DNA from: Endomychus coccineus
Taxonomy: Eukaryota; Arthropoda; Insecta; Coleoptera; Endomychidae
Direction: 5' to 3'
NCBI GenBank assembly: GCA_958510875.1
Contig: OY294068.1
Location: forward strand, 158,694,388 to 158,758,387
DNA length: 64,000 nucleotides
In this document: in pieces, positions 19,690 to 32,027 of the stretch
How positions within the stretch are numbered: the first letter of the stretch is position 1
Layout: each line of letters starts with the position of its first letter
The notes under the pieces: generated by a model
What the model saw: the letters and a program-made list of their open reading frames with translations, nothing else
What the model was told of the DNA's origin: nothing
The model's database searches: none
Program-made: the position numbers and the translations under genes

Positions 19690-21240
19690 GTACGGTCACG
19701 AAAATCGTCGGAAAATCCTGAAAAATTTGATAAGGCTTATTTAGACGTTACTTTATGTTTGTTAGGTTACTGAATACGGGGAAAATAGGTTAAAAATTCT
19801 GTCGCTGCCGCTCGAAAAGTAATGGCCATTTTATTGCCAGATTTTGTGGTTTTTTAAGTTTTTTTCAATTAATTTGAAAACGAATCTTATATATACCCAA
19901 GACCAAAGCTGTAGATAATCAAACTACTCGTCGAGTGAGAAGTCATTTGGCGGTTATGGGCCCGAGATAACGCCCATTTTCTGATTTTTTTTATGATTTT
20001 TTGAATATTTTTTTTTGAACCGAAAAAAAATCGTAAACATAATTGGTCTAGATGAGAAGTTTGCATTTTCATTCTACTTTCCATTGGATTTTTTTTCAAT
20101 ATCTTTTTTTTAAGGGGGCCCAAACACATTTTAGTCGACATCTCGACTTTGACTGAAGCAAAACAGATGTGCAGGTGCGAAAAATACGCGTATGAACCAG
20201 CCCTGAAATTTGTTTTTTTTTTATTCACTAACCTAAAAATTTTTCCAATTTTCCGAGGTATTTATATCAAAATGTCATTTGAAGGTTTCTTTAGATCGTA
20301 TTGGTCAAAATCTACAATATGCGTGTATCCATAATAGATTAAATCTACTTTACCGACGACCGTTTTATTTGAATAAATATTACCAAAGGTTTTTTTTTTG
20401 ACTAGGTTTTTATGTTTTTTATGATAACTAGGAGGTCACATTTTTGGATTTAGATAAAGACATCGCTTGAAATCACACTGGTTCTTGGTTTCTGATGATA
20501 GACCTAAAATTGGGTCTTGGGGGAACCAAAACACGTTTTAATCGATATCTCAACTTAGACTGAAGCAAAAAAGATGTGCAAGTGCGTAAAATATGCGTAT
20601 CAACCAGGGCTATCAGCAACTAAAGTTTGGATTTGTCCGGACTTTCCTAATCTCAACATTTTTTCAATTTTCCGAGGTCTTCTTTCTTGAAAGATGAGCT
20701 AAAATTCGGCATCTATATGAAAATGTCATTTGAAAGTTTTTTTAGATAGTATTGGTCAAAATCTACCATACGCAATTCGATTTAGGCCAAAATATGCAAT
20801 TTTTAGCACGCTGTAGCATTCCTACGGTTTTTCGGAAAATTGAAATTTTTGCGCCAAAAAAAGAAAATATTAAGAAAAATACAGTGAAAAGTAGAATAAA
20901 AATGCCAACTTTTCATCCAGACCAATTATGCTTAAGATTTTTTTTTCGGTTGGAAAAAATATTTAAAAAACAATAAAAAAATCACAAAATGAGCGTTATC
21001 TCGAGTCTATAACCTCCAAATGACTTCTACTTGAGACTCATTCGACGCGTATTTTAATTATCTACAACTTTGATTTCGAGTGTATTTTTGATTAACGCCT
21101 TCGTTTTCAAATTAATTTAGAAAAAAATCACAAAATCTGACCAAAAAAATGGCCATAATTTTTTGAACGGCAGCGATAATTTTTTAACTATTTTTCTCGT
21201 ATTCAGCAACCCAACTTTTCTGAAACTTTTCTGACCGGGC
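19690..21240. repeat. 1.55-kb inverted-repeat element with internal direct repeats
   Basis: Arms 19690-20110 and 20850-21240 are inverse copies. Shared blocks include TCGCTGCCG, ATGGCCAT, CAGATTTTGTG, AATTAATTTGAAAACGAA and GAAGTCATTTGG. Between them, 20110-20340 and 20530-20790 are direct copies of each other, with ACTGAAGCAAAA.AGATGTGCA and TATTGGTCAAAATCTAC. ORFs in it are chance. A foldback-type element or a rearranged satellite. Confidence 0.65.
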
Positions 21241-22600
21241 GCCTGGACTATCTGATCAAAATCATCTAAGGTTACAACCACTTTAGTCCGTTGATGTTTC
21301 CTTCTTGTACTTGGAAGTATTTCACCTCTTCTTCAAAGTAATTCATTGTTGATTATAGTTACGAATTGTTGAACACTGGATAATAATAACTCCAACATTC
21401 TCGCAGGCTATACAGAACATGACCCACATGTAAGTCGAATTTCAGTCTCGAGATGAACGGCTTCTGTATTTCAATACAATTTATTCATTGAATGATATTC
21501 TGCTGCCCTGAGGAATCTCTTCTTTTGTTTAAGATGAACTTCTTTATTCCTAGCTTGCACCAATACTCATAGCATACCTAAACAGATATTCATTTTTATA
21601 AGTGGATGGAGGTGGATGAATGTTAACTCGATTCTCAGACACTCATCATTTCTACAAGGATAAGGAAAGATTGATAGGGAGAGAATTCTGATCGTAATAA
21701 CGAATTCAATGTTCCCTCCATTTTATTCATGACTGCATGAGTAAGAAATGCTCAATTCATTTTCCAGACTATATCTACTCCAAAGGGAAACCTTTGACAG
21801 ATTTCCACAGACGATAGTTGCAGTGGTAGCAGCTGGTGATCGAACGCGACCAGGAATAATTAAAGAGGATGACAGTCGAAAGTCCACATTCCGGAAAGAG
21901 AGAACGAATTTCAACATGACCAGTCTTAATCCGTAAAGTGCTGCATCATGTTAACTCTTTAATTTGTTTTGCAAATGATCCTGCGGAAACCCGCGGGAGC
22001 GCTGCCGTGTCATTTATATTTATAGTCCGAGTCGGGAACTTCCTTTTGAGTCTCCATAAATACTTGAACGCATTCAATTTAATGCTAAATGAACGAACGC
22101 TCTTTTTGATTAGACGAAATATAACTCTATCTGTCTTTTACCTTCATAACAGCCGACCGAGTAAGAGTACCTACACTGTGGTAGTAAATTATCAAAATTA
22201 TCCGCATTTTTCATTCCAAAATGGTTTTGTTTTATGAATTTTTATCTGATTTCGTACGTCATTTATTTTCAATATAAGAGGAGCTCCAGTGTGATTTATT
22301 TGATTGTTATACACGTTCTTTTACCAAATAGGATTTGCAATTACAACAAGATTAATGTTCTTTTTGTCTACGTTTTCTCTGAAAGAAGAAATAACATATT
22401 GATTGAGTCTCAAACGTATTTTTCATATCATGATTGGATGTCAAGATGATTGTTTTCTCTGTCAAGGCTCAAAGGCTGAACTGGAGAGTCTCTTCAAATC
22501 AGGCGGATATTTAAATCTGAATCTGATTGAGGATAATGCTTCTACTTGAAACTACTCCTCAACGACAAAGGATATTATACTAGATTTTATATGCTACACA
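21241..22600. other. No gene seen
   Basis: ORFs up to 99 codons (21938-22237) without recognisable motifs. There is a short GC-rich patch near 21980-22040. No repeat partner was noticed. Confidence 0.4.
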
Positions 22601-22879
22601 ATAATTTAACTTTTGAAGAACTGAACTCAAATCTACACAAAACTTGCAACATTCAATTTAGAGTTAATGCTGATAATTTGTTCAATCATATTGTGACATT
22701 TACACATCTAGGATCTATCACTTAAATAGTCCACCGGAATTAGACAAAGAAAGTGGTAGAAGTCGAAGTTTTTGGCAATAGTACAGAGACCTAGTAAAAG
22801 TGTCAAAACGTTGAATCGGTCGTGTGTGAAAAAATAATGTGTTTCTAATTATCCCCTTAACTTGGTCAATTCAATAATT

Positions 22880-23140
22880 GAAGACAAAATTCATAAATTT
22901 TATAGCTCTAATAGTAAAACCAATATCAGGAATGAGAGATCACAAGAAAAACATTACATATAACTACCATATATTAATGGTCTTTCTGAAAAATTAAGTA
23001 ATATAATAAAACCTTATGATCTACGTATATGTCATAGAAGTTATTTAAACCAGAAGAGTCGTTTTACTGAATTGAAAAGCGACATATCTGTCAAAAAGAT
23101 AACCCATTGTGTATATTTCATTGCCAAGAATTTTACACGC
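22880..23140 (+). pseudogene. PLE linker and GIY-YIG start, degenerate
   Basis: In the + frame, LPYINGLSEKLSNIIKPYDL corresponds to the PLE connector that precedes the nuclease, and FTELKSDISVKKITHCVYFI corresponds to the strand that opens GIY-YIG. A stop precedes the first block. It belongs to a different PLE lineage from families 1 and 2 here. Upstream 22600-22740 may be the RT thumb, but that is too decayed to claim. Confidence 0.6.
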
Positions 23141-24060
23141 TATACTCAGAACCATACTTCGATGATGCCAACTCTCTAAACTGAGGAGTCCCATACCTCC
23201 CGGTGACGTGGGAGGATGAATCCAGGAAACGGACAACCTGGGATGCAAACATCACTTACCGGATGTCTTCGTCGGATCTATGCAGCTCATCGACCATCCT
23301 TCCCACAACTCCAGGAGGATAGGCCAGGACTAGAATGGCAAGCACCTTGTTCTCACTTGAAAGATCGGACGACCAAATCTTACGAAGGTTTCTGTACTTG
23401 CCGCTTAGATCCACGTTTACCTGAGAAGCGTCAAAATTAGGACGCTGTTCAATTCCCAGGTATCAATATATCTCTCTAGCATCTAGGCGTTCAGAAATGC
23501 TTCCATCGGGAAGCTACATATTCTCATGAACTACCGCAGATCGTCCTCTCCTCGAATGAAACACTGCGTACTTGTCCAATCCCAATTCCATGTCTACGGC
23601 TCGTGTATATCCCTGAACCACGTTGAGAGCCTGATAGGGATTTTTTTCTCTCCAGAGGCATAAAGTTTCAGATCATTCATATGAAATGAATGGGTTTTCT
23701 GATGCCTCTGGTCGCTCGATGGTTCACGAGTTCGTCTCATTTCAATGGAGAGCGGCAGCAGTGAGATGGTGAACAAGAGGTGATTGAATGAGTCTCTTTG
23801 GAAAAAAACCTTCTTGAATGTTACCAATTCGGTCAAAACTCGTCGTGTGCCTGAGTCTTCCAGGGTGGCAGCAGATGTTCTGTGCATCTCACTAGTGGGG
23901 TTGATACCACAAGGCACTGAAGCAAGTATAATAATAGCTCATGTGATGTTGAATCAAATGCCTTGCGGTAAACTATCCAGGACATAGGAAGGTTGTGCTT
24001 GTAGAATATAGAGTCCTGAGTCATAGATCTATCTATCACCATATTTTATCGGCAATCCTC
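23045..24060 (-). pseudogene. LINE reverse transcriptase of the YMDD/KLYA type, decayed
   Basis: Minus-strand pieces in order: DSIFYKHNLPMSWIVYRKAF (24000-23940), which holds the catalytic-A aspartate region (W.DY.KAFDS in relatives, D changed here); a stretch around LPLSIEMRRTREPSS; HMNDLKLYASGEK, equivalent to YMDDLKLYA with the first catalytic aspartate changed to N; DIHEP at 23600; and finally GGMGLLSLESWHHRSMV (23200-23150). Clade is uncertain (NeSL/R2-like is possible). Two altered catalytic positions and several frameshifts show it is dead. Confidence 0.62.
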
Positions 24061-24189
24061 TGAGCCTCTCAGTACAGTATACCCCTCGGCAGCCCTACGA
24101 GTCGCTCCTCTCTAAGCCGAAAAGCAAAGACTCTGACCAGACGGTGTTGAGTGGAAGGACTTTTCTTCCACCACCATATATTTAAGCTT

Positions 24190-24860
24190 TGAAAAAAGAT
24201 TCATAGGCTTGAAGATCAAAATTTAGGGGTGCCCAAATGCGTCGGCGCAGTTAAAGTAGTCAAAACTTATAAATTATAATGGATGCCGAAATGGCACTAA
24301 ATATGGAAGGTAAAATATTTATTTTGAACGCCATTCGCCATTATTTAAACCAAGCCTATCATTAAATGAAGCAACAATATTAACAGAAAACAATTAAAGG
24401 TTTTAGCTTTGAGGCATCACAGCGCGTCGGCGCAACAATAACTGACCACAACTTACAAACTGTAATGTATACCAAAATCAATTTGAAGACATGTTTGTTA
24501 CCTCTCCACAAACTGATACTTTAATTTTCTCAATATATTCATTTATTCAAAAGTTATTGATAAAAAATCAATTTGGCCCCAAGCGCTGTTATTTCGACTG
24601 GCACCATCATTGAACGAAGCGATGGTATCAACTGAAAACAATAGAGGTTATAGTCTTGAGTTATTACTACAATATGCAGATTGGTTTTTCCTGATATCTT
24701 GTTCCCAACGGGAGTGGTGAAGATTCAAATGTCCAAATTTGGTTGCGCATCAGTTCATCATCACCCCTAAAAGTGACTAAAAACCTACAATATAACAGAT
24801 ATCGAGATGAAACAAACTCAGCACATATCAGAGATTATGGAGTTAGTAACAAGTTGCAAC
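24190..24860. repeat. Degenerate tandem repeat, about 215-245 bp unit, 2.5-3 copies
   Basis: GCGTCGGCGCA occurs at 24250 and 24425. GAA.CAAT.....AGAAAACAAT and GGTTTTAGCTTTGAG / GGTTATAGTCTTGAG recur at 24395 and 24643. Flanking bases drift strongly between units. Confidence 0.5.
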
Positions 24861-25800
24861 AAGTAACAGGATTCATTGTTCAGGTTTGAATTCACAGATA
24901 TCTTTTTGAGATTATTGCAAGATAAAAAAATGAGAATGAATCGTTTTTAAAATCACGCCACTGGAATAATAATGATTTTTCCCATAAAAACCTTCTCGGA
25001 CAATGAAGAATATTGTTATTCTTTTAATTTTCTTTTTTGTTCAAGTCGATACGAGTTGATACGTTTCATTCTAGAGCGACTTTTCCCCTGCGCATGGTTA
25101 TAGTAACATAAAGAGCGTGAGACTGAGCATGTGACTTTTATTTTACTTTTTTCAGCTTTCCAATATGTTTTGAGCTTATTTATTGATGTCAATAGCTCCT
25201 ATGCTATATATGTTCTATGAATATATGAATATTAAGCATATTTGCTATATTTTCGTTGAATTATCAGCAGGTTTTTCGTGTTTATCGCAACTTTTCGCAT
25301 TTTTGACAATCCCTAGTCACCATTTTGAAATTATCATTTTTTACTCCGAATTCATAATCAGCAGTCTCCCAAACCTTCTTGATATATCATTACGAAGTCA
25401 GATAAATAATTCTTTCATTTTGGTCACTCTTAGTTTATAAGAATATTACTTAATGATAGGAGGCGAAGAGTATCCCTTTTCTTTCTGGTGGATTCTGCAT
25501 TGAACACCGATCCAAACAATACGCAAGAAGAATTCCTTAATTAAGATGAAAAATTAACCTTCTAATAGAAGGGGAGGGTTCCACCATTTTTTTGGTGGAT
25601 TCTACATTTTGCACCAGAGCAAACGATATGCAAGAAGAATTTTACAGAATTCAGTGACTAGCACATCAGAAGTCGAATACATTCTTACTGGACTCTTTGA
25701 GAAGCTAGCAATCATAAGTTATACAACGATGGAACGATTAAATTCTAATAACGAGTAAATATGAAAAAAAAATTAATCTGCCATCATTCACCTCTTTTTT
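24861..25800. other. No gene seen
   Basis: AT-rich. An 85-codon ORF at 25183-25440 has no motif. Two similar 25-bp phrases (TTTTCTTTCTGGTGGATTCTGCAT at 25478 and TTTTTTTGGTGGATTCTACAT at 25586) mark a weak local duplication of about 110 bp. Confidence 0.35.
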
Positions 25801-25807
25801 CACATAG

Positions 25808-26051
25808 GTACGTTGATACTGTATCTGTCTATGAAACTAATACGACATCATCATATGAATTCATCTCACATGTTTATTATCCCGGAAACCATAACGTGAA
25901 TAATTATAACTTAAAACTGAACGAACCAATTTTTTCAATGAAATTAGACTTCAATTACGATCTTATAAATATTCTCAAAAGGACTCTGTACTACAACAAA
26001 GTTGAATCGAATCCTAATTTGTTACCTTTCGATTGGTTATTACAAAAATGA
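25808..26051 (+). CDS. Possible terminal exon of unknown gene
   Basis: A pyrimidine-rich tract ending TTTTTTCACATAG (AG at 25806-25807) precedes 81 open codons: YVDTVSVYETNTTSSYEF, HVYYPGNHNVNNYNLKLNEP, then IFSMKLDFNYDL and a stop at 26049-26051. AATAAA follows at 26083. Acceptor, open frame, stop and poly(A) signal are in the right order, with phase 2 entry. HVYYPGN..NVNNY.L.LNEPI faintly recalls the segment around the catalytic aspartate of trypsin-like proteases, but that residue is absent. I would not assign a function. A chance ORF or protease relic is possible. Confidence 0.35.
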
Positions 26052-27480
26052 AAACATTTGTGAGAAAATATATTTCGTTATTAATAAAAACCAAGTGATC
26101 GAACTAGGTTTTTAAATCAAATCAAGTATTGGTTAGTTCGGTTGTATCATGCCCGTGTCGTTGATTTCTTCATATCCTTATTGAGCAAACATTATCTTAT
26201 GAGCTAGATGGTGACGAACAGTAGTTGTAACAAGTGAGCTTTCAACATAATATAAATATCATGATTCATTATCCTTGGAAATATAAATTTACTGGATAAT
26301 CATCAACGGCATTAATTTGTATCGAAAACCGCTTACAGTTGAGCACTGAATTAAAAATTAGATCGCTTGAAGAATTCATCGATTCGAACAAAGGAAAGCA
26401 CACGTTTTAAGGGTCTGGAGCTTAGGCGGATTTAGACGGACAGTAAGCAGTAATTTCTGGTGTAAAATAGGCAAGGTTGAAGGTAAGCTTAGGAATGATC
26501 AATCCAATCCTCTTTCAATTAACTGGGATTACTTGTTATCCAATCAGTGGTGTGTAGAATAACGAAGTGAAGCAAAGTCCCTCGGTGCTGCTGCTGTTCT
26601 ACAAAGAAGGATTTCTCAAATCCCATAGGTATATTCTAAAACTGCACATTTGCAATACCCAGACTCTTATACTTTTTTCACAGCGCTCTTGTTAATTGAA
26701 AAATAAACCACAACACCCGACGTGGAAACATGTAATCACCGTCTTTATCTTTTGAGAAAAAAAGGTGTAAAATAAAGTTGATTTCTTTATGTACGGATTT
26801 CTGACTCAACAGATGCTTTTTATTCATAGTTAATCAGAAACTGAGTGGTTCCGTAAAACCATATTCTCACTGCTTTCACTACTTTACGTTCCACTTCGTT
26901 GTAGTTCATTATTATCAACTTCTCCACAAATAAATACTTTGTGGTGTTGAGTAATATAAATCACTCGAAAAGTCGTTGTACGTTCAACGAGATATTTTGA
27001 ATTGATGTGCACCTGTCTGTATATCTATTAAATACTCAACCGGCTACTCGTGTTTCTAATAAATACAGTCAAAAAATTACCCAAGAAAGTTGAAAAGGTT
27101 GTGTGATATACCAATTGGATTCATCCTAAATTAGATAACTCACAATATTCTATTCCCTTATATCATGATAATGTTCATCGATTATAAAAATATATAACAT
27201 TTGTAATATGTCCAATAATTCAGACATGGGTGTCAATGCCGGTACCTAATTCAACCTTCGCAGAAATAGCGCATGGTTTATAATTAGAGGAGCAAGGCAG
27301 TTAGTTCAATGTAGTCCTAAATAGTTTTTAGTCATAAGCTGATAGTTATAAATAGCTCCAGTTAGTCTAAGTTAGTATTAGAAAGTACCATGTAGTGAAT
27401 ATTAGAACCATACATAACATTTTGTATCTGCTCGTATGAATAAGTTCTCTACGGAACTTATACCATAACTCATTATAACA
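26052..27480. other. No gene seen
   Basis: AT-rich with short ORFs. A TTAGT-rich tract at 27300-27410 (TAGTTC, TAGTTTTTAG, TTAGTCTAAGTTAG) is low complexity. Confidence 0.4.
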
Positions 27481-27481
27481 G

Positions 27482-27730
27482 AAACCTGTTAACTGATAAG
27501 ACATAGCGATCCTTGCAAGTAAAAGAAAGAACTCTTGTATATATATTTTAGGACGACACCACCAGCTCTTTCATAAGTTATTATATGCCATCTTTATACT
27601 ATAACCCAGCACCAAACCTGTTAACTGATGAGAAAAGGCATTCCTTGCAAGCCAAAGAAGGAACCCTTGTTCATAATAATATGGCGATACTGCCAGCCCT
27701 TTCATCAGTTATTGTAGAGATTTTTGAATT
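27482..27730. repeat. Direct duplication, 132-bp offset
   Basis: AAACCTGTTAACTGAT, CCTTGCAAG and CTTTCAT.AGTTAT recur at 27482 and 27614 with about 80% identity by eye. Confidence 0.7.
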
Positions 27731-29079
27731 CGAACTGCTCCCAAATTTGTGCCAGAAAATAAACACAAAAACTTGTAGCTATAGTTTGCTCGAATTTCTC
27801 AGGTATGCCAGTTCGAACCGATCAAGAACTAAACTGTTTACTTAACGCTGTTCGATGTATTTTCCGAAGGACCTGAATGAAATGAAATGCCAAGTTGAGC
27901 TCCAACTAGTGACCACTCCACTGCCAAATTTGAAATATGCCGAACTTCTCCCTACCAGACTTCGTTTTTTTTTCATACAGCGAAGTTTTGGAGCTCTTCA
28001 CCTTCTATACCTATAATCTCCAAACCGTCAAGAAAAATACGAATGCCTATCTCATCTTCCTATATTCCACTGCTGGCTCACACGATGTTCTTCGAACATT
28101 ATAGGTTTATCTCTTGTGTGATCAAAGCCATAGTCAAAGTATTAAGGTCAGTTGGAGCCTCCCTTCTACTCTTTTTAAAATTCGAGTGCAAGCTGCTTAG
28201 TCGTTTATTTCGTTTATTTAATGTTATATTGACGACGTCATAATATGATGTTGTTACGTGCCGGCGACGAGCCGATGAGAGCAAGGCTGTAATTTGAGGA
28301 GACGGGAGACGTCACCCACCCCGAGAAACGATGGTAGAGAGGCTCCAACAGACCTTTATACTTTGACTATGGTCAAAGCATAAGAGCAACTAATGTTTCC
28401 TTTTAGAAGTCATCTTACTGACTATCTACTTAACTGATACTAACTATTGTTTGCTCGCGGGATAGTGGGCGATTAGTAACACCTATTCATAATAATAATA
28501 AGCATTAACAAACATGTATCATAATCATATCTGCTGAAGACAACAATTTGAGGATACACCTATTTTATATTGTTATGCTGAGCACAATCTCCTCATCATA
28601 TTGTATTACTACAATTATTTAACGAAACAAATGAAATTTTCGAAATTTAATTCATATTATCGTTTAAATGAGAATAATGATGATAGACAGACAATAATGT
28701 TGATCTGGTTGATAATCATATATATTTGAATTCTGATTAGGAGCCGGATAGTCCACCAGAATTATCTGTTGATAAATTGATTCAAAAAATATCCCCCCGA
28801 GTTTGATTCTGGGATATTTTCGGGACCCATATGAATTGTGCGAAGGGTTTATTTTGTACCTTGATAAGTACTGAAATTCATAGTAGAATTATGCAACAAT
28901 TAAGAGGATTAAAGGAATTCAGTGTAAGATGTATTTGAAAATTCATTTCAGAAATAATAAGTTATAGATGTTATATACATTCTCAATTAAATGCAATTGG
29001 TTCCATACAGGAGGTGGAAACTTTGATGCCTCTCCAATATAATTTTCTGCTGAATATTTGCCAAAACTCAGTTCAGTTA
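27731..29079. other. No gene seen
   Basis: Contains a short GC-richer patch (28250-28340) and otherwise AT-rich sequence with no recognisable coding or repeat content. Confidence 0.4.
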
Positions 29080-29875
29080 GTGTTATTGCATGCAAAAATG
29101 AACTTACAAATAACCTACTAACCTAGAATTGCCCCCTCGGAGATGATATATGATCTCTTATGTGTTCAGTTAATGTTATGCCTAATTCACAAATGACTGA
29201 CTAACCTGTAATTGTCGCTTGGTCATAACATAAGCTTATTTGTTCCGTCAATGATATTGTATCCAAGAATAAACTTATATGTAACCTACTAACTAGAATT
29301 ACTGTTCGGAGAAGATATATGTTACCTCATGTGTTCAGTTAATGTTATATCTACTCATAAATAACCTACTGACTTCGAATTGCCGCTTGATGATAATATT
29401 AGTTCTCTTATGTGTACGATCAATGTTATTGCAACCTAAAATAAACTCACATTTAACCTACTAACTTGGAATTGCCATCTGAGAATGATATATGTTGTGT
29501 CATGTGTTCAGTTAATATTATTGCATCCAAAATTGAACTTACAAATAACCTACTAACCTACAAATGCCGCTTCGAGATGATATATATGCTCTTATCTGTT
29601 AATTGTAGTAATCCAACTTGCAAATAACGTACTGACCTAGAATTACCGGTTGGTGATAATATAACTTCCTTCATGTGTTCGGTCAAAGTTATTGCATCAA
29701 AAATAAACTCACGTATAACCCTACTAACATAGAATTGTCGCTTGGAGATAATACATGTTCTCTTATGTATTCGGTTATTCTTATCGCATGACGTACAAAT
29801 AATTCACTAACCTAAATTGTCGCTTCGTGATAATACATCTTCCCTCATGTCTTCTCTTAACGTTATTGCTCTATG
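29080..29875. repeat. Degenerate tandem repeat, 80-93 bp unit, about 9 copies
   Basis: CTAACCTAGAATTGCC-type segments start near 29118, 29201, 29289, 29369, 29461, 29553, 29632, 29724 and 29817. Each is followed by a GATAATAT / CTCTTATGTGTTC..TTAATGTTAT block. Spacing varies 79-93 bp, so the array is old. Confidence 0.85.
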
Positions 29876-30394
29876 GCGCTCTCTGTTTTGTTTCAAAACG
29901 CAATGTTTCCATTGAATTATGGCCGATGAACGAAACAAATATAGAATTTTTAAGGCAAACCTCTCGTCTTTCCAAGTAACATCTGTTTTTAAGCAAATCC
30001 GAAAAATGTTTTCAAACTTGTAGATTTTTCATTTTGATTTGAATCTTAGATGCAAAATAACTGGAGCTATCTTCTTCCAATCAGTAATCTATCAATCAGT
30101 AATTATTCGCTTATTTTTTGTGTAAAACTAAATTTTGAAGTACATGAGGTTGTTTACGGATGGATGTTCAGGTTCAGAATGACAATCCCTCAACCGTTAC
30201 TACCTGTGACAACCCCCACGAAGGAAGTCAACATTTTCGTACTGTGCGAAATTTTGCGATGACGTATTTTCTTTGGAATTTTCCTTATCTTGTGAAATGT
30301 GTGTAGTCAACACTCATTGTGTTGGAACTGGTACTGACCATTTTACCTGAGACTACTTACTACTTTGAATAGTGAAGGAATCAAAATTGAATAT
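29876..30394. other. No gene seen
   Basis: A 70-codon ORF at 30050-30262 without motif; otherwise featureless. Confidence 0.35.
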
Positions 30395-32027
30395 CACGGT
30401 TCGTCAGTGAAGCGGGAAAATTTGAAACTACTGTATCTATATACGTTTTTATTTTAACATTAAAATTTCCAAAGTTCTCTATTGAGTTAGACTTGCCATC
30501 TTATTTTTCAAAAACAAAACTTGACAGGCGGGCACCATTACGGTCATTCATGTAGTCTTATTCGAACATTTTACATTACTGGCTGTAACATTTCCGTTGT
30601 AATTCGTGCAACTTCTTCTTGAATTTCTCGTTTCAGTTCCGCTCAAAGTACACCTTGCTCGTGAGCCACCCCAAAGGAAAAAGTCTCAAGCGGACAAATC
30701 AAACGATCTAGTCGGCCAAGCAATGTCTCCATTTTTGGATATGATATGGTTCGGAAAGTGTTCCCTCAAAGCAGCAATAGATATACGAGCAGTATGACTG
30801 GTAGCACCGACTTGCTGGAACCACGGGATATCTGGCAATGGAACCAGTCCTTGCCCCAAAAATGTTGTGACCATGTTCATTCATACATGAATGAAAAGTT
30901 CAGAAAATAATTCCCCGCGTGCGACATAGGTTCACAGCGATTTATATACAAACTGGGTGTACGCAGAGTGCATGCGTTGATGCGTTTTTGCGTGTTTGAT
31001 AAGGATTGTCCGGCGATTTAGCGATAGAAGTGTTGAGTTAGAGATCTCGAATATACGAAAAACGATAAGTGAATTGAACATTCTTGAATCAGTAAGTTGA
31101 AATAATTTTCGTTAAGAACATATGGAAAACTAGTATCAGTTGGAAGACAGGATCCTGCGAGGAGCATCTAACAGACAAAACCGTCAAGTAAGTGCACTCC
31201 ATGTTATTAAAGCGTTGTGTTGGAATTTTATCTAGAAACAAGAAACACTGTTCATTAAATTCGAAGAAACTTATGTCAAAGCATTATAATACAGTCCACT
31301 ATTTCCAGTTTCCTTCATTCATGCACTGATATAAGGGTTTCTCATGTAACTGAAGCGGGTTTTGAGCGCTCCAATATCGGCTATTCTGTTTATTTACATG
31401 GCCGTTAAGATGAACATGGGCTTCATCTAACATGAAAATATGGTGGATTAAGTTTTCTTCCCTATCTAAACGCTGCAATATTTGATGACAAAAATTTATG
31501 CGCGTAATGAAATCAGCTTCTTTTAATTCTTGGACAATTTAATTTAAATTTTTAGGGGTGAAAACTCAAGTCCTTATGTAAAATTCGATGTATTGACGGT
31601 TAACTGATATTCAATGCTAATGCATGGTTGATCGCAGAAAGTTTTGTATTACGGGTTATGGCAGTTCGAACTCTATCAATGTTTTCTGGCGTTCTAATAC
31701 ATCTTGCTGCCCCTTAATGTTTTATATTTGAAGTAGATTTAGTTTCTTACAACTTTTGTACTCAGCAACTAATTGCGCTAATATACGGTACCCGCCCATG
31801 ATGAGGAATATTGAACTGATGGCTAAATAACCTTTTCACTGTTGTCGTGTGGTCATCACTTTTATAAAACAATTTAACACAGAAAGCACGATGAGCATCT
31901 GACCACTGTTCCATGTTTATTAAATGGCGTTCAATAACTGACAATTTATCATTAGCTTCATCGCCTGCGTCCAAACGTCAAATTTATAACAGAGTTTTTA
32001 AAATTTCCCGCTCCACTGATAAACCAT
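30395..32027 (-). mobile_element. Tc1/mariner-superfamily transposon with TIRs, decayed
   Basis: The left end, CACGGTTCGTCAGTGAAGCG then GGAAAATTTGAAA (30396-30428), is the near inverse of the right end (31996-32026), giving about 30-bp TIRs. A transposase of the insect DUF4817/DDE_3 kind reads from right to left between them. The 1.63 kb is longer than the coding needs; about 330 bp near 30890-31290 does not look coding and may be a nested insert. Confidence 0.78.
30560..31974 (-). pseudogene. DUF4817/DDE_3 transposase, two halves
   Basis: The N-terminal helix-turn-helix is open at 31974-31762: MEQWSDAHRAFCVKLFYKSD, then LFSHQFNIPHHGRVP. Decayed frames continue with CIRTPENIDRVRTAI, FMLDEAHVHLNGHVNKQN (first catalytic aspartate, about 31420) and SRYWSAQNPLQLHEKPLY. 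The second half (30880-30686) has MVTTFLGQG, WFQQVGATSHTARISIAALR and NGDIAWPTRSFDLSA, and a frame-shifted CDFFLWG follows. The expected second catalytic aspartate in QQDGAT is V here. Stops and a 330-bp gap between halves make it non-functional. Confidence 0.82.

Noticed and set aside
19887..20976. ORFs of 61-113 codons
   Set aside because: They lie inside the arms and cassettes of the inverted-repeat element, are lysine/phenylalanine-rich from A/T runs and lack motifs.
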